The notes under the pieces are model-generated. The model was given only the letters and a program-made list of their open reading frames with translations. It had not been told where the DNA came from and made no database searches. Below are positions 7,874-16,607 of a stretch of 31,067 nucleotides of DNA, in pieces. Both the position numbers and the translations under genes were made by a program. The stretch comes from CAZXCQ01 sp964639275 (GTDB lineage Bacteria > Desulfobacterota > DSM-4660 > Desulfatiglandales > Desulfatiglandaceae). The DNA lies in assembly GCA_964639275.1 (NCBI GenBank), contig CAZXCQ010000036.1, positions 1 through 31,067 on the forward strand. Direction: 5' to 3'. Each line of letters opens with the position of its first letter. Position 1 is the first letter of the stretch.

Positions 7874-8393
7874 CTATTCTCCTTTAGAAGGCAGTAGAAC
7901 GATCCCGGTGCCCGTCATCGTGATTTCACCGCGCTGGTTTTCACAAAATAGCTCTAATTCAACAAGATGCTCCTCTTCTTCTTTCCATCTCTTCACAACC
8001 TCACCTTTGCACCAGCTGGTATCGCCAAAGCATACAAAGGACTTGAGGCGAGCGTTCAGTTTTTTGAGGAAACCGTAATCGCTCATCCAGTTTGTAATCA
8101 GATGCCCCAACCAGCTAATTCGTTGAAAACCCAGGTCCAACGGGAGCGGTGATCCCATCAGGATCTTGGCGGCAGAGGGCAGAAAATGGGAATTGGCAAT
8201 GGGTTCGGGCGATCCTGTATCGGGGTCTGTATAGGAAAGTCCCGGTTTCTCGCGTAATTGCAAGAGCTTTAGCTCATGGGCCAAACCTGCGCGGTGCCAG
8301 CCTGTGCCCATGGCCCAGGCCACCATATCTGATCTCCTCTTCATCAATGGTTACGTAGATACTGCGGATCTCCTCTCCGGTGTATCGATGCAT
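7874..8393 (-). pseudogene. MaoC-like (hot-dog) dehydratase, apparently frameshifted
   Basis: The main frame (8347-7874, up to 157 aa) has the C-terminal hot-dog pattern of MaoC/FAS1-like dehydratases: ANSHFLPSAAKILMGSPLPLD, then LGHLITNWMSDYG, FVCFGDTSWCKGEVVKRW and a final GTGIVLLP. The upstream part (start at 8393, MHRYTGEEIRSIYVTIDEEEIR) is in another frame and reads naturally into MVAWAMGTGWHRAGLAHE of the main frame, so a single-base shift near 8320 is likely. The hydratase-2 signature (GDxNPxH) is not visible, so catalysis through this domain is doubtful even if repaired. Its stop overlaps the ribosome-binding site of the CoA ligase/DUF169 gene, so the two were an operon. A sequencing error would make it a normal gene of ~172 aa. 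Confidence 0.6.
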
Positions 8394-8602
8394 CTCTATC
8401 TGGGATCCCTTTGACTCGCTCTTTTGACCTGCCTGGCCCCTTTTGACACTTGACAAATCATGCCGTTGTTGTACAAATATCTGCAAACATGATGGTCTCG
8501 TAAAAAGTCGCCTCTGTGAGGAACCGCAGATCAGAGCCGCTCCTGGACCGGATCCGGGGCAGGCTCGGAAGCCCAGAAGCGGCTGATTTCCCTGGTGCCC
8601 TT

Positions 8603-9274
8603 ATGCGCAATGTTCCATTGATTATTGCCCTGATTCCCTTGTCAATCACTGGTTGTAACAGAATTGGGGGGCAGCTGGAACAAGCCATAATCCCGACTGA
8701 TGTCCAGATAATGCGGTACCATGTCAAAGGATACTATGAATCGCTGGAAGAATTCACGCGACGCCTCTATCTAAAGAATCCCAAGTATGAAAAGGACCTT
8801 AAGACGAGAAAAAAGAAAATACGGGCAATATTTTATGGAGAGGAATTGCCGCATACTGATTACAACAACCAACCCTCACATAAGGTTCTTGAGGCCGCTT
8901 TTGGAAAGAAACCAACTTATGAGGATCGTGTTTTCCTTCTCAGCCTTGGATTGGTAAAGAGCATTCGGGAAACCTATACCATCAAGGAAGGGTTATTTGT
9001 TACAACCCTAAAAATACCACCTGAAAAACTTGAGATACTCTATCACAACATCAGCCATGTCAACTGGCGGCTCAAGGTATATCGTGATGATCGAGGAGAT
9101 TTGTTGTTTTTGACGAATGAAGCAGCCGAAAACGGCTATATCAACATGGGCTATGAAGTGATCATGACCCAGATCTTGGCAAGGATTAAAGACGATATCT
9201 TTCTACGCCACGGTGCCCCTCCAAAACTGGTATTCACCATGTCAACCCTCTTCCTACCGATTATTCTGTTATAA
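8603..9274 (+). CDS. Putative lipoprotein of unknown function
   Basis: The open frame begins at 8516. The ATG at 8603 is preferred because it opens a signal peptide (MRNVPLIIALIPLSITGC) ending in a lipobox (ITGC), giving a 223-aa lipoprotein. The mature part is mixed alpha/beta and rich in charged residues. It includes a highly basic patch (KDLKTRKKKIRAIFYGEEL) and a C-terminal hydrophobic tail (LVFTMSTLFLPIILL) that is odd for a soluble lipoprotein. I do not recognise the family. It is on the opposite strand to both flanking catabolic groups and precedes the CBS-domain gene by 180 bp, so joint transcription is possible but not shown. No strong ribosome-binding site is visible before 8603. 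Confidence 0.6.
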   Translation: MRNVPLIIALIPLSITGCNRIGGQLEQAIIPTDVQIMRYHVKGYYESLEEFTRRLYLKNPKYEKDLKTRKKKIRAIFYGEELPHTDYNNQPSHKVLEAAFGKKPTYEDRVFLLSLGLVKSIRETYTIKEGLFVTTLKIPPEKLEILYHNISHVNWRLKVYRDDRGDLLFLTNEAAENGYINMGYEVIMTQILARIKDDIFLRHGAPPKLVFTMSTLFLPIILL

Positions 9275-9380
9275 CCGACCATGGGTGCCCCAAATAATCC
9301 TTACTTCTGCTGCGAAAATCTGTCTTGTGAGACCTTTGGTGCTCGAATGCCCTGTACTGGTTGGAGTATAAAAGACGGAT

Positions 9381-9407
9381 TTGATTTGGACCAACCGGTA
9401 TGATAAT
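9381..9407 (+). promoter_or_regulatory. Possible promoter of the CBS-domain gene
   Basis: TTGATT (9381-9386) and GATAAT (9402-9407) lie 15 bp apart in the 180-bp gap before the CBS-domain gene, whose start has a strong AGAGGAG ribosome-binding site. The spacing is shorter than ideal, so this is only suggestive. Confidence 0.25.
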
Positions 9408-9454
9408 ATTGGGATTTAACTGCTATTTTCTCATCCAAGAGAGAGGAGAAAGAA

Positions 9455-9931
9455 ATGGGAGGGTTAACCGCAAAAGATATAATGACCCGGGAGGTTCTGG
9501 AAGTAAAGGCGGATTGGTCGCTCAAAAGACTGGTTGAATTTCTGGTTGAGAATTCTATTTCAGGCGCCCCGGTCACAACCGAGGATGAAAAATTGGTCGG
9601 TGTGGTTTCTCTGACCGACATCATTCGTCACAATACTGTGCTGGAAAAGAGTTCAGAATCCTATGGGACCCATGAATACTATATCCACACCCTTGAAAGC
9701 CAGTTCACACCACAAGAGATTGATTCATTCCATTTTGCAGATGAGCACTTGATGACCGTCCGCGACATTATGACCCCGATGATTTTTCGGGTTAAGGAAG
9801 ACACGACTGTTCAGAAGGTGGCCGATACCATGATCCGGAGTCGCATCCATCGGGTGTTTGTAACGAGGGATGAAAAAGTGGTGGGGATTATCTCGGCGGC
9901 GGACATGCTGGGGGTTATCCGGGATATGTGA
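9455..9931 (+). CDS. Two-CBS-domain protein
   Basis: A 158-aa stand-alone CBS pair. CBS1 spans residues ~6-60 (AKDIMTREVLEVKAD ... LVGVVSLTDIIRH) and CBS2 ~100-157 (VRDIMTPMIFRVKEDT ... VVGIISAADMLGVI), joined by a ~40-residue linker. Such Bateman modules bind adenine nucleotides and regulate partner proteins. No effector domain is fused, so it probably acts by binding another protein. The start at 9455 has a strong GAGAGGAGAAAGAA leader. The 3' end overlaps the convergent MmgE/PrpD gene by 17 nt. The target cannot be told from the sequence. Confidence 0.9.
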   Translation: MGGLTAKDIMTREVLEVKADWSLKRLVEFLVENSISGAPVTTEDEKLVGVVSLTDIIRHNTVLEKSSESYGTHEYYIHTLESQFTPQEIDSFHFADEHLMTVRDIMTPMIFRVKEDTTVQKVADTMIRSRIHRVFVTRDEKVVGIISAADMLGVIRDM

Positions 9932-11282
9932 CACTACCCCCTAATTGTCCATCGGTCTGTGTCAGTTCAATGAGCGGGTTCAGACGATCCATTTTGTCGA
10001 TGGAGAATATCATTTCAAGGAGTTCCTCGGTTTTCTTTTGTCCCAGTTGGGGCGTGGAGAGATTTCGGAATTTTCCGGCAATCTTGGCTTTCTTTATTTC
10101 CAGATCCGGGACTTCTTTAAGCACATCGGCATAAGCTGAAAAGACCTCACCGCTATTGGTGTTTACGGTGACTTTGCTTTCCAGCTCTCTAACGTTCTTG
10201 TCCACCGCCACCGATATCTTTTTCATAAACTTGCCAAGAAAAGGATCCTTCACCTTATCATCTGTAAATGCCTCGATCCCGGTATCCCCTCTCAAAATTG
10301 CAGTGGCAATACAATATGAAATGCTGAATTTGCCCTCCAGTCCGGTCTTTGGCTCCATCTTGTTCGCCGCATCAACGGCCAGCTGTGAGCAGAGAACCCC
10401 TATCGACTGAATATCCTCCACCGGCAAATTGTGTTCCCGGATGATCTCTAAGACCGCCTCAACAGGGGAATGTGAAAAATGACAGGAAGCTTGATACTTT
10501 TGGATCAAATCCCCTATCACCCATTTCTTTCCAAGCAGGTCCAAGGCCTCTTTACGAAACCGACCCTCCAGGACTTGAAAAAATCCAAAGCTACCTTCCA
10601 GGATGTCTTCAGCACTCGTAAAACCATCCCCGGCCAGAAGAGCGGCCATCAGCCCTGCCCGGGAAGCTTTTCCGGCATGAAAGGGTTTGCACATCGTCCC
10701 GAATACCCCCTTTAGGCCCGATGCCTGGGTACCGGCAATCCCAAGGGCAAAAATAGTTTGTTTTTCATCAAGTTCCATCAAACGGGCACAGGCTGCGGCC
10801 GAAGCCAGATGCCCCAGGGTGGAAGTGGAGTGCCAACCGCGCAAATAATGCTCAACGCCGGTACAGGCCCCAATGGCGGCACCGGCCTGGAGTCCGATAA
10901 GATAGGCCGTCAACAAGTCCTCCCCCTTTTTCTCTTTCCACTCACACAAGGCGAGGAGGCCTGGAAACAGGGTGACTGAAGGATGACCGTGGAAGATTTT
11001 GAGGGAGTCGTCGTAATCCAGGGCATGGGAAGCGGCCCCGTTAATCAGCGTTGCCTGGAGGAGCGTCTTTTTCAGGTCTCGCCCGATAATCGTTGCCTGT
11101 TCTTGTCCGCCCATGAGATCGGCAAGGCGAATAAGCTTGTCAACAAGGGGATCATCCTTTCCGGCGAGGGTGACCGAAAGCCAGTCGGCAAAGGCAACCT
11201 TGGCATGCTCGTAGACATATTCGGGAATTTCCGATCTGTCCGTATTGACCACGAACTTCGCTATTTCCTGTGTAAGCCCCAT
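9915..11282 (-). CDS. MmgE/PrpD family protein
   Basis: A 455-aa protein of full family length. Landmarks are the N-terminal all-helical domain with FADWLSVTLAGKDDP, INGAASHALDYDDSLKIF (the family's AHxLDxDD block), HPSVTLFPGLLAL, GWHSTSTLGHLASAAA and GTMCKPFHAGKASRAGL (the K-x-FHxG-x-A motif). The family includes 2-methylcitrate dehydratase (PrpD), cis-aconitate decarboxylase and iminodisuccinate epimerase, so it acts on di- or tricarboxylic acids. The substrate cannot be assigned here. It is the last gene of the minus-strand run from 17266 and follows the mutase by 64 nt, which suggests a step on a polycarboxylate made or used with the mutase. The start has an AGAGGAAA ribosome-binding site. 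No methylcitrate synthase is nearby, so a plain PrpD role is less likely. Confidence 0.88.
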   Translation of the reverse strand: MGLTQEIAKFVVNTDRSEIPEYVYEHAKVAFADWLSVTLAGKDDPLVDKLIRLADLMGGQEQATIIGRDLKKTLLQATLINGAASHALDYDDSLKIFHGHPSVTLFPGLLALCEWKEKKGEDLLTAYLIGLQAGAAIGACTGVEHYLRGWHSTSTLGHLASAAACARLMELDEKQTIFALGIAGTQASGLKGVFGTMCKPFHAGKASRAGLMAALLAGDGFTSAEDILEGSFGFFQVLEGRFRKEALDLLGKKWVIGDLIQKYQASCHFSHSPVEAVLEIIREHNLPVEDIQSIGVLCSQLAVDAANKMEPKTGLEGKFSISYCIATAILRGDTGIEAFTDDKVKDPFLGKFMKKISVAVDKNVRELESKVTVNTNSGEVFSAYADVLKEVPDLEIKKAKIAGKFRNLSTPQLGQKKTEELLEMIFSIDKMDRLNPLIELTQTDGQLGGSVTYPG

Positions 11283-11346
11283 GGATGTTTCCTCTGTATC
11301 AAATCACCGACCACCAGTACGACTTGTAGTATGAGAAAGGCCCCCA

Positions 11347-13092
11347 TCAGCCGGTTGTCGGCTCGGCTTCTCCAAAGATATCTCTCAGGGTATCGCACAT
11401 CTCCTGAATCGTCGCATAGGATCTGACGCAGTCCAGCAAATAGGGCATAAGGTTCTTTTCCGGTTCTGTTGCTGCCTTTTTCAATTCTTTTAGCGATCTT
11501 GATACCTGACGGTTGTCTCTTTCCCTTTTGACCCTTGCCAGGGTCTCGATTTGGCGCTCTCCTGCCGTGGCCATCAGTTCCGGACTATAGACTTCGGGCA
11601 TACTGCGTTTGGTGGTCACTTCTATCTCATGGGGACCGGTGAAACAATTCACCCCGACGATAAGATCTTCGCCGGTCTCGATCCTTCTCTGTTTGTCATA
11701 AGCGCTCTTTGCAATGGCACGGTGGAAATATCCGTTTTCAGTGGCCGCCACCGCGCCGCCCATCTCCTCGATTTTTTCAAACTCCTCTCTGGCGGCCTCC
11801 TCGATCTCATCGGTGAGGGTCTCCATAAAGTATGATCCCGCCCATGGATCGGCCACTTCGCCGAGCTTTGCCTCATAGATCAGGATGCGGGTGCCATCAT
11901 GGGTCAGTTGTTGCGCCTCCAGGCTGTGTCCCAACCCCAGGGGTTCATCGTATGAAGGGGAAAGATGGGGGATGCTGCCGCACATGCCTGCCGCAAGGCC
12001 GCCGATCACTGAACGGGTCAGGTTATTCAAAGGCCTCTGCAAGGTGGTTGTCACGCACCCGATGTGCGCCGTCAACATCTGCCTGATCATCATGCTTTTT
12101 GGATTCCTGGCGCCAAAACGCTCCCTGAGCATCCTGGCCCACATCCTTCGGCCGGCACGATGGAGTGCGATCTCCTTATAGATCTCCATGCTTCCTCCAA
12201 AGACGTTAAACGTAAACCGAGGGGCAAAAGAATCAATGTCTTGCCGGGCGTCCACCCCTGTTTGGAGATAAGCCGCGCCTATGCTCATGCTAAAGGCCAG
12301 GTCCTGCTCCCTGGTGGCGCCCGCCTCACGCATGTGGTAGCCCCCGAGACTCGTGATGTTGAGTTTTGGCAGGTTCTCTACACAGAATACAAGAATGTCA
12401 CGAAATAACCGCATAGAGGGACGGGGAGGAAAAATCTGAGTTCCACGGGCGATGAATTCTTTCAAGATATCATTTTGGGGGGTACCGCGAAGCCTGTCCA
12501 AAGGAATGCCCCGCTTTTGAGCCAAAACAACGTACATGGCAATGATGATCGCCGCCGGGGCATTGATGGTAAAGTTTGAAGAGATCTTGTCGATGTCCAG
12601 GTCTCCTCGATAGGCCTCGTAGATCACTTCAAAGTCTCTAAAGGTGTCTATGCACACGCCCACGCGGCCTACTTCACCCTCTGCCCATGGGCTATCGGAG
12701 TCGTAACCACACTGGGTAGGCAGGTCAAAGGCGATGTTCGGCCCTCCCCTTCGCCCCATGCTGTGCATCCGCACAAGATAATCCCGGTAGTCTTCGGGAG
12801 TGCCGAAACCACCGTATTTCCCTGCGCTGCTGGTTCCCCACTCATATCTCTCGCCGGCATCTGCCGCCGCCTTTGCAAGGGCATGCCATCTCGGGACCGG
12901 GTGGTTGCCGGCTGTAAAGGGATATTGCCCCGGGAAGCCGACCTTTTCGAGGAAATCAAAGTCCCCTCGATCGAGCGGTGTGTAAAAGCGGGTGGGATTG
13001 GCACTCAATTTGAACTTGTCCAGACTTGGACCCACCACCTGTTGCTCCCATTTGTCCCTTTCTCTTGCCACCTTTTCCATTTCCGCGTCCAT
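11347..13092 (-). CDS. B12-dependent acyl-CoA mutase, large (catalytic) subunit, atypical
   Basis: Methylmalonyl-CoA-mutase family large subunit (~581 aa) without the fused B12 domain; the matching B12 subunit is at 16865-17266, as in ICM/HCM-type two-subunit mutases. Core blocks are clear: NIAFDLPTQCGYDSD, TPQNDILKEFIARGTQIFPP, GGYHMREAGAT (catalytic Tyr-His, residues 252-253) and FNVFGGSMEIYKE. The Arg in IARGTQ (R216) matches the MCM carboxylate-binding Arg207, which ICM and HCM replace with Gln. In contrast, the MCM substrate loop (TMYxGRPWTMRQYAGF) is replaced by a longer, unrelated segment (residues ~63-95). The substrate is therefore probably a substituted succinyl/malonyl-type acyl-CoA, not simple methylmalonyl-CoA; this is inference. 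The second ATG (13092) is chosen because GGAGG sits 10 nt upstream; the first (13101) is only 1 nt away. Confidence 0.9.
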   Translation of the reverse strand: MDAEMEKVARERDKWEQQVVGPSLDKFKLSANPTRFYTPLDRGDFDFLEKVGFPGQYPFTAGNHPVPRWHALAKAAADAGERYEWGTSSAGKYGGFGTPEDYRDYLVRMHSMGRRGGPNIAFDLPTQCGYDSDSPWAEGEVGRVGVCIDTFRDFEVIYEAYRGDLDIDKISSNFTINAPAAIIIAMYVVLAQKRGIPLDRLRGTPQNDILKEFIARGTQIFPPRPSMRLFRDILVFCVENLPKLNITSLGGYHMREAGATREQDLAFSMSIGAAYLQTGVDARQDIDSFAPRFTFNVFGGSMEIYKEIALHRAGRRMWARMLRERFGARNPKSMMIRQMLTAHIGCVTTTLQRPLNNLTRSVIGGLAAGMCGSIPHLSPSYDEPLGLGHSLEAQQLTHDGTRILIYEAKLGEVADPWAGSYFMETLTDEIEEAAREEFEKIEEMGGAVAATENGYFHRAIAKSAYDKQRRIETGEDLIVGVNCFTGPHEIEVTTKRSMPEVYSPELMATAGERQIETLARVKRERDNRQVSRSLKELKKAATEPEKNLMPYLLDCVRSYATIQEMCDTLRDIFGEAEPTTG

Positions 13093-13110
13093 CAATACCA
13101 TTCCTCCGCT

Positions 13111-13902
13111 TTATCGGCCCTTAAATACTGCCGGGCGTTTCTCCAGAAAGGCCCGGAAGCCTTCTTTGAGATCCTCACTGTCTTTCAGCAGCCCCAGCAC
13201 ATAGGCCTCATAGTCCAGTGCCTGAGCCAAATCCGTTCTATACAAATTTCGAAGCCCCTGTTTTGCAAAGGCAATGGGAAGGGGTGCATTTTGGGCGATC
13301 TTTTCAGCCAACTGATAGGTGTAAGGCATCAGCTCCTCATGCGCGACCACATGGTTCACCATCCCGATACCCATCGCATCTTCGGCACTGAGTATCTCAC
13401 CACTAAAGATCAATTCCGCGGCCTTGGCATACCCGACGAGGCGCGGTAGAAAATAGACACCGCCCCAGTCAGGGTAGGCGCCAATGCGGACAAAACTCTG
13501 GCCAAATCGAGCCTTCTCACTTGCAATTCTGATGTCGCAGCAAAGTGCCAGGTTGCACCCACCCCCTATGGCGACCCCGTTCACCGCAGCGATAACCGGC
13601 TTTTCCGCTGAGTGAATAGCCAACACGATCTTGCCCATTATGTTCCTTTTTGTCGAAACACCCTGGGAAATGGCACGACTCTTTCCAGCCGCATGCTCAT
13701 TCAGATCCCCACCGGCGCAAAAGGCCTTTCCGCCGCCGGTAATAACAATCACGTGAATCTGGGGATCCGCGCAACAATCCTCTATTGCCTCGAAGATCTC
13801 TTCTCTCATCCTTCCGGCAAAGGTATTGAGTTTTTCGGGCCGGTTGAGGGTCAAAGTCGCTATCTTCTCTTGCTTAACCAACAGGATATGTTCCCAGTTC
13901 AT
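13111..13902 (-). CDS. Crotonase-family enoyl-CoA hydratase/isomerase (PaaG-like)
   Basis: A 263-aa protein. The ATG at 13902 follows AGAGGAAG; the longer open frame up to 13995 is made only of repeat sequence and is rejected. Crotonase blocks are ITGGGKAFCAGGDL (oxyanion hole) and NGVAIGGGCNLALCCD. The two catalytic Glu residues of enoyl-CoA hydratase are absent: Asn117 replaces the first and the FGQPE block is FGQSF. A PDWGG motif with Asp145 is present, as in PaaG-type isomerases (PDxGG), followed by YFLPRLVG. This points to double-bond isomerisation or a related rearrangement rather than hydration. It lies 18 nt before the mutase start, so it is in the same operon. Confidence 0.87.
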   Translation of the reverse strand: MNWEHILLVKQEKIATLTLNRPEKLNTFAGRMREEIFEAIEDCCADPQIHVIVITGGGKAFCAGGDLNEHAAGKSRAISQGVSTKRNIMGKIVLAIHSAEKPVIAAVNGVAIGGGCNLALCCDIRIASEKARFGQSFVRIGAYPDWGGVYFLPRLVGYAKAAELIFSGEILSAEDAMGIGMVNHVVAHEELMPYTYQLAEKIAQNAPLPIAFAKQGLRNLYRTDLAQALDYEAYVLGLLKDSEDLKEGFRAFLEKRPAVFKGR

Positions 13903-13916
13903 CGTCTTCCTCTTTC

Positions 13917-14011
13917 GTATCAAATTTAGCTTTCTACAAAATTGAAACTCAGACAGGGCAATGGGGGTTCGGAAACCCCATTGCCCGGGTTTCAAACGGC
14001 TAAAGTGTTAC
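13917..14011 (+). repeat. Dispersed palindromic repeat, copy 1 (complete)
   Basis: A ~95-bp imperfect palindrome fills the gap between the isomerase and flavoprotein genes. The left arm reads GTATCAAATTTAGC ... GGGCAATGGGGG and the right arm returns as CCCCATTGCCC ... GGCTAAAGTGTTAC; the central stem is 11 bp (GGGCAATGGGG/CCCCATTGCCC). Positions 13976-14011 are an exact 36-nt inverted match to 27388-27423. In the transcribed strand the stem may act as a hairpin or attenuator, but no U-tract follows. Confidence 0.8.
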
Positions 14012-14951
14012 CCTCTTTCAAATATGAGTGGAGTTTTAATGAGAGGAGTCCTGCCTCCTTGAGTAAGCCCGGAACAAGTTCCTCAACGTCTCGGATTTCC
14101 CGGATGAGACCGCTAATCTGCCCGCATGGCATCAAGGCCGAGTCTGCATCCGCTGCTTGCATCACATAATTCGTGTCCCCGATCTCCCTGAGCTTTCTAT
14201 CCTCCTCGCCCTTATCCCTGTCACTGATCATCATGGAGGCCTTATTTTTGAGCATACGGACCGGCATGGCTTCTTTGCCAAGCAAAATCGTCGAATCACA
14301 TCTTGCTTCGATCAAAGACTCCTTGAAAAAGAAGGGCGCAGGGCACTGTCGGGTTGCCACCAACCGGGTTCCCATTTCGACCCCCTCAGCACCAAGCGCA
14401 AAAGCCGCCAGTAATCCCCTGCCGTCGCCAATGCCCCCGGCTGCGACCACAGGCACTTTTAGAACGTCTGCCAGTTGGGGGACCAGACACATGGTTGTAA
14501 TACGGTCTCTCCCTAGGTGTCCTCCTGCTTCAAAGCCCATGGCAATGACGCCGTCAACCCCGGCCCTTTCCGCCTTTAGGGCCATTTCCACGTTCGAGAC
14601 CTTATGCAGGACCTTTAGACCGCATTGCTTGATACGGTGGACAAATTTGGAGGGGTCGCCGGCAGATGTGGTTATGGTCTTGACCCCAAACTCGATCGCC
14701 ATTTCAATGGCATCTCGCGCATTGGGGCGGTAGAGGGGGATGTTTATTCCAATGGGGTTTTCTGTGATTTGCCGGGCCTTTTGCACTTCTGCCCTCAAGC
14801 GATCACTCGAAAGACCGGAGGCGGCGATTTGACCGAATCCGCCACTTTCGGAGAACCGGGCTGCCATCTCTCCCAGGGTGATCAGACGCATCGGGCCCGA
14901 GATGATCGGATATCGAACTCCAAGGATTTCTGTGATCCGATTTTTCATCAT
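13992..14951 (-). CDS. Nitronate-monooxygenase-like flavoprotein (2-nitropropane dioxygenase family)
   Basis: A 319-aa TIM-barrel FMN protein of the NMO/FabK type. Features are the N-terminal YPIISGPMRLITLGEMA, SGGFGQIAASGL, the EAGGHLGR block (residues 141-148) containing the family's His, and the phosphate-binding AAGGIGDGRGLLAAFALGA. The reaction in this pathway is unknown; such genes are common in acyl-CoA clusters and may be enoyl reductases or detoxify nitronates. The gene overlaps the upstream ligase by 4 nt, showing translational coupling; the second ATG (14948) has better spacing from GGGGGAG. Its last six codons (NTLAV and the stop) lie inside the dispersed repeat, so the C-terminus was altered by repeat insertion. 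Confidence 0.85.
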   Translation of the reverse strand: MMKNRITEILGVRYPIISGPMRLITLGEMAARFSESGGFGQIAASGLSSDRLRAEVQKARQITENPIGINIPLYRPNARDAIEMAIEFGVKTITTSAGDPSKFVHRIKQCGLKVLHKVSNVEMALKAERAGVDGVIAMGFEAGGHLGRDRITTMCLVPQLADVLKVPVVAAGGIGDGRGLLAAFALGAEGVEMGTRLVATRQCPAPFFFKESLIEARCDSTILLGKEAMPVRMLKNKASMMISDRDKGEEDRKLREIGDTNYVMQAADADSALMPCGQISGLIREIRDVEELVPGLLKEAGLLSLKLHSYLKEGNTLAV

Positions 14952-16507
14952 CTCCCCCCAAATGAAACGCCATATGTTCGTTTAAGCGCCACTTTTTTGA
15001 CTTTCCCGCTGGCTGTCATCGGGAGCGTCTCCACCAACCTCACATGCCGCGGGAATTTATACCTGGAGACCTTCCCCTTGAGAAAATCAAGCACCTCATC
15101 CTCGCTGACATTCTCTCCCTCTTTGGGGACAACAAAGGCCATCCCCGTCTCCCCCCATCTTTCATCAGGCACACCAATGATTGCAACATTGGAGATCTTT
15201 GGGTGGTCGGCCAGGATCTTCTCAATCTGTGCCGGGTAGACGTTTTCCCCGCCGCTTCTGTACATGTCTTTGGCTCTATCAACCACGTAAAAATACCCCT
15301 CGTCATCACAGTAACTCAGGTCACCCGTATGAAGGACACCGTTGACAATGGTTTCAGCCGTTTTTTCAGGCATATTCCAGTAGCCGCTCATTACGGTGGG
15401 ACCCACCGCGACCATTTCCCCGACCTGGTTGTGTGGGGCCTTCCTGCCATCTTTGTCTTCAATCCAAATTTTTGTAAAAAAGCCGGGTAGCCCTGTTGAG
15501 CCCTTCTTTCTTTTGATGTCCTTTCTTGGCAGGATCAGCATGGCCGAGTTCTCGGTCTGCCCCAGCCCTTGTTGCATATACAGACCCTTTTCCTCCAGCT
15601 CGTCAGCCAGGCTCAAAGGCGTCTTTTCGCCCCCTCCCAAAAGAAATCTGACACTACTGATGTCCACACGGTCCAGTATCCCGCTCTCCAGCACTCGCTT
15701 CAGCAGGCTTGTCATGGAGATAAGGATGGTTACGGCATATCGTTCAATATCCTTTCCATATTCTATGGGGTCAAAACGCTCTCTCATAATCAGTGTGGCT
15801 CCGCGGCACAGGGTGGGAGTCGCTATCATAAAGAGACCGGCTGAGTGGAAGAGTGGCAGCTGGCACAAAGAGACATCATCCTGCCTCATATCCGTATAGA
15901 TGATCATTTGAAAGTTTTTAAAATAGGTCTGTAGATGGGTAAGGACCGCCCCTTTCGGATCACCGGTAACGCCTGAGGTGTACATTATGGCAAGTGGGGA
16001 ATCAAGCTCCACGACCCGATCGGGTTCCGGCTCTTCGATAGAGCAATGGGTCATGACCCTATCATAATCCCTGGCCCAGCCGGGGCAGTCCGAAACCCCT
16101 GACAGCCTCTCGCGCAAGAATACAAATTTATCCCTGTCCACCGTTACACGTCTGCGTATCGCTTCAACGTTCTTTGCAAATGTTTCATGAAATACGATCA
16201 ACCGGGACCCTGAGTCATTAATCTGGTATTCCAGTTCAGGGGGGACCATTTTGGTGTTCAGGGGCACAAAAATAAGACCAAGTTTTGCAGCAGCAAAGTA
16301 GACTTCCAGGAATTGAGGACAATCCATGAGCAGGCAGGAAATGCGATCTCCCTTCTTGCATCCTATCCCCTGAAAGTAACTGGCCACACGATTAATTCTG
16401 TGATTCATTTCCTGATAGGAGATTGATGTGTCTTCATAGACCAACGCAGGTTTTGCAGGGGCCAGCATTGCCCATTTAGACATTATAAATCCAATATTCC
16501 ACTCCAT
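14948..16507 (-). CDS. AMP-forming acyl-CoA ligase
   Basis: A 519-aa complete ANL ligase. It has the ATP loop YTSGVTGDPKG (176-186), the YxxTE-like block QQGLGQTENSAM, and MSGYWNMPEKTAETI. The adenylate-binding region HTGDLSYCDDEGYFYVVDR and the C-terminal catalytic lysine K502 in MTASGKVKKVALK are both present. It activates a carboxylic acid to acyl-AMP and then acyl-CoA, and probably supplies the substrate of this cluster. It starts with a GAGGTG ribosome-binding site and overlaps the flavoprotein gene by 4 nt. The chain length or ring nature of the acid cannot be read from the sequence. It is unlike the truncated ligase of the chimera at 6125, so the region carries two distinct ligases. 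Confidence 0.92.
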   Translation of the reverse strand: MEWNIGFIMSKWAMLAPAKPALVYEDTSISYQEMNHRINRVASYFQGIGCKKGDRISCLLMDCPQFLEVYFAAAKLGLIFVPLNTKMVPPELEYQINDSGSRLIVFHETFAKNVEAIRRRVTVDRDKFVFLRERLSGVSDCPGWARDYDRVMTHCSIEEPEPDRVVELDSPLAIMYTSGVTGDPKGAVLTHLQTYFKNFQMIIYTDMRQDDVSLCQLPLFHSAGLFMIATPTLCRGATLIMRERFDPIEYGKDIERYAVTILISMTSLLKRVLESGILDRVDISSVRFLLGGGEKTPLSLADELEEKGLYMQQGLGQTENSAMLILPRKDIKRKKGSTGLPGFFTKIWIEDKDGRKAPHNQVGEMVAVGPTVMSGYWNMPEKTAETIVNGVLHTGDLSYCDDEGYFYVVDRAKDMYRSGGENVYPAQIEKILADHPKISNVAIIGVPDERWGETGMAFVVPKEGENVSEDEVLDFLKGKVSRYKFPRHVRLVETLPMTASGKVKKVALKRTYGVSFGGR

Positions 16508-16607
16508 ATCTTACACCTCATTCTCAGCGTTTCATCATAAACCGTACCACCCGATGCCTCGTCCCAAAATTAGTCGATATTTCTTCCTGCAAGGTTTGAT
16601 GCAAAGT

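Noticed and set aside
13903..13995. N-terminal extension of the PaaG-like gene up to 13995
   Set aside because: The extra 31 residues are encoded by the palindromic repeat; a proper ribosome-binding site lies directly before the ATG at 13902.
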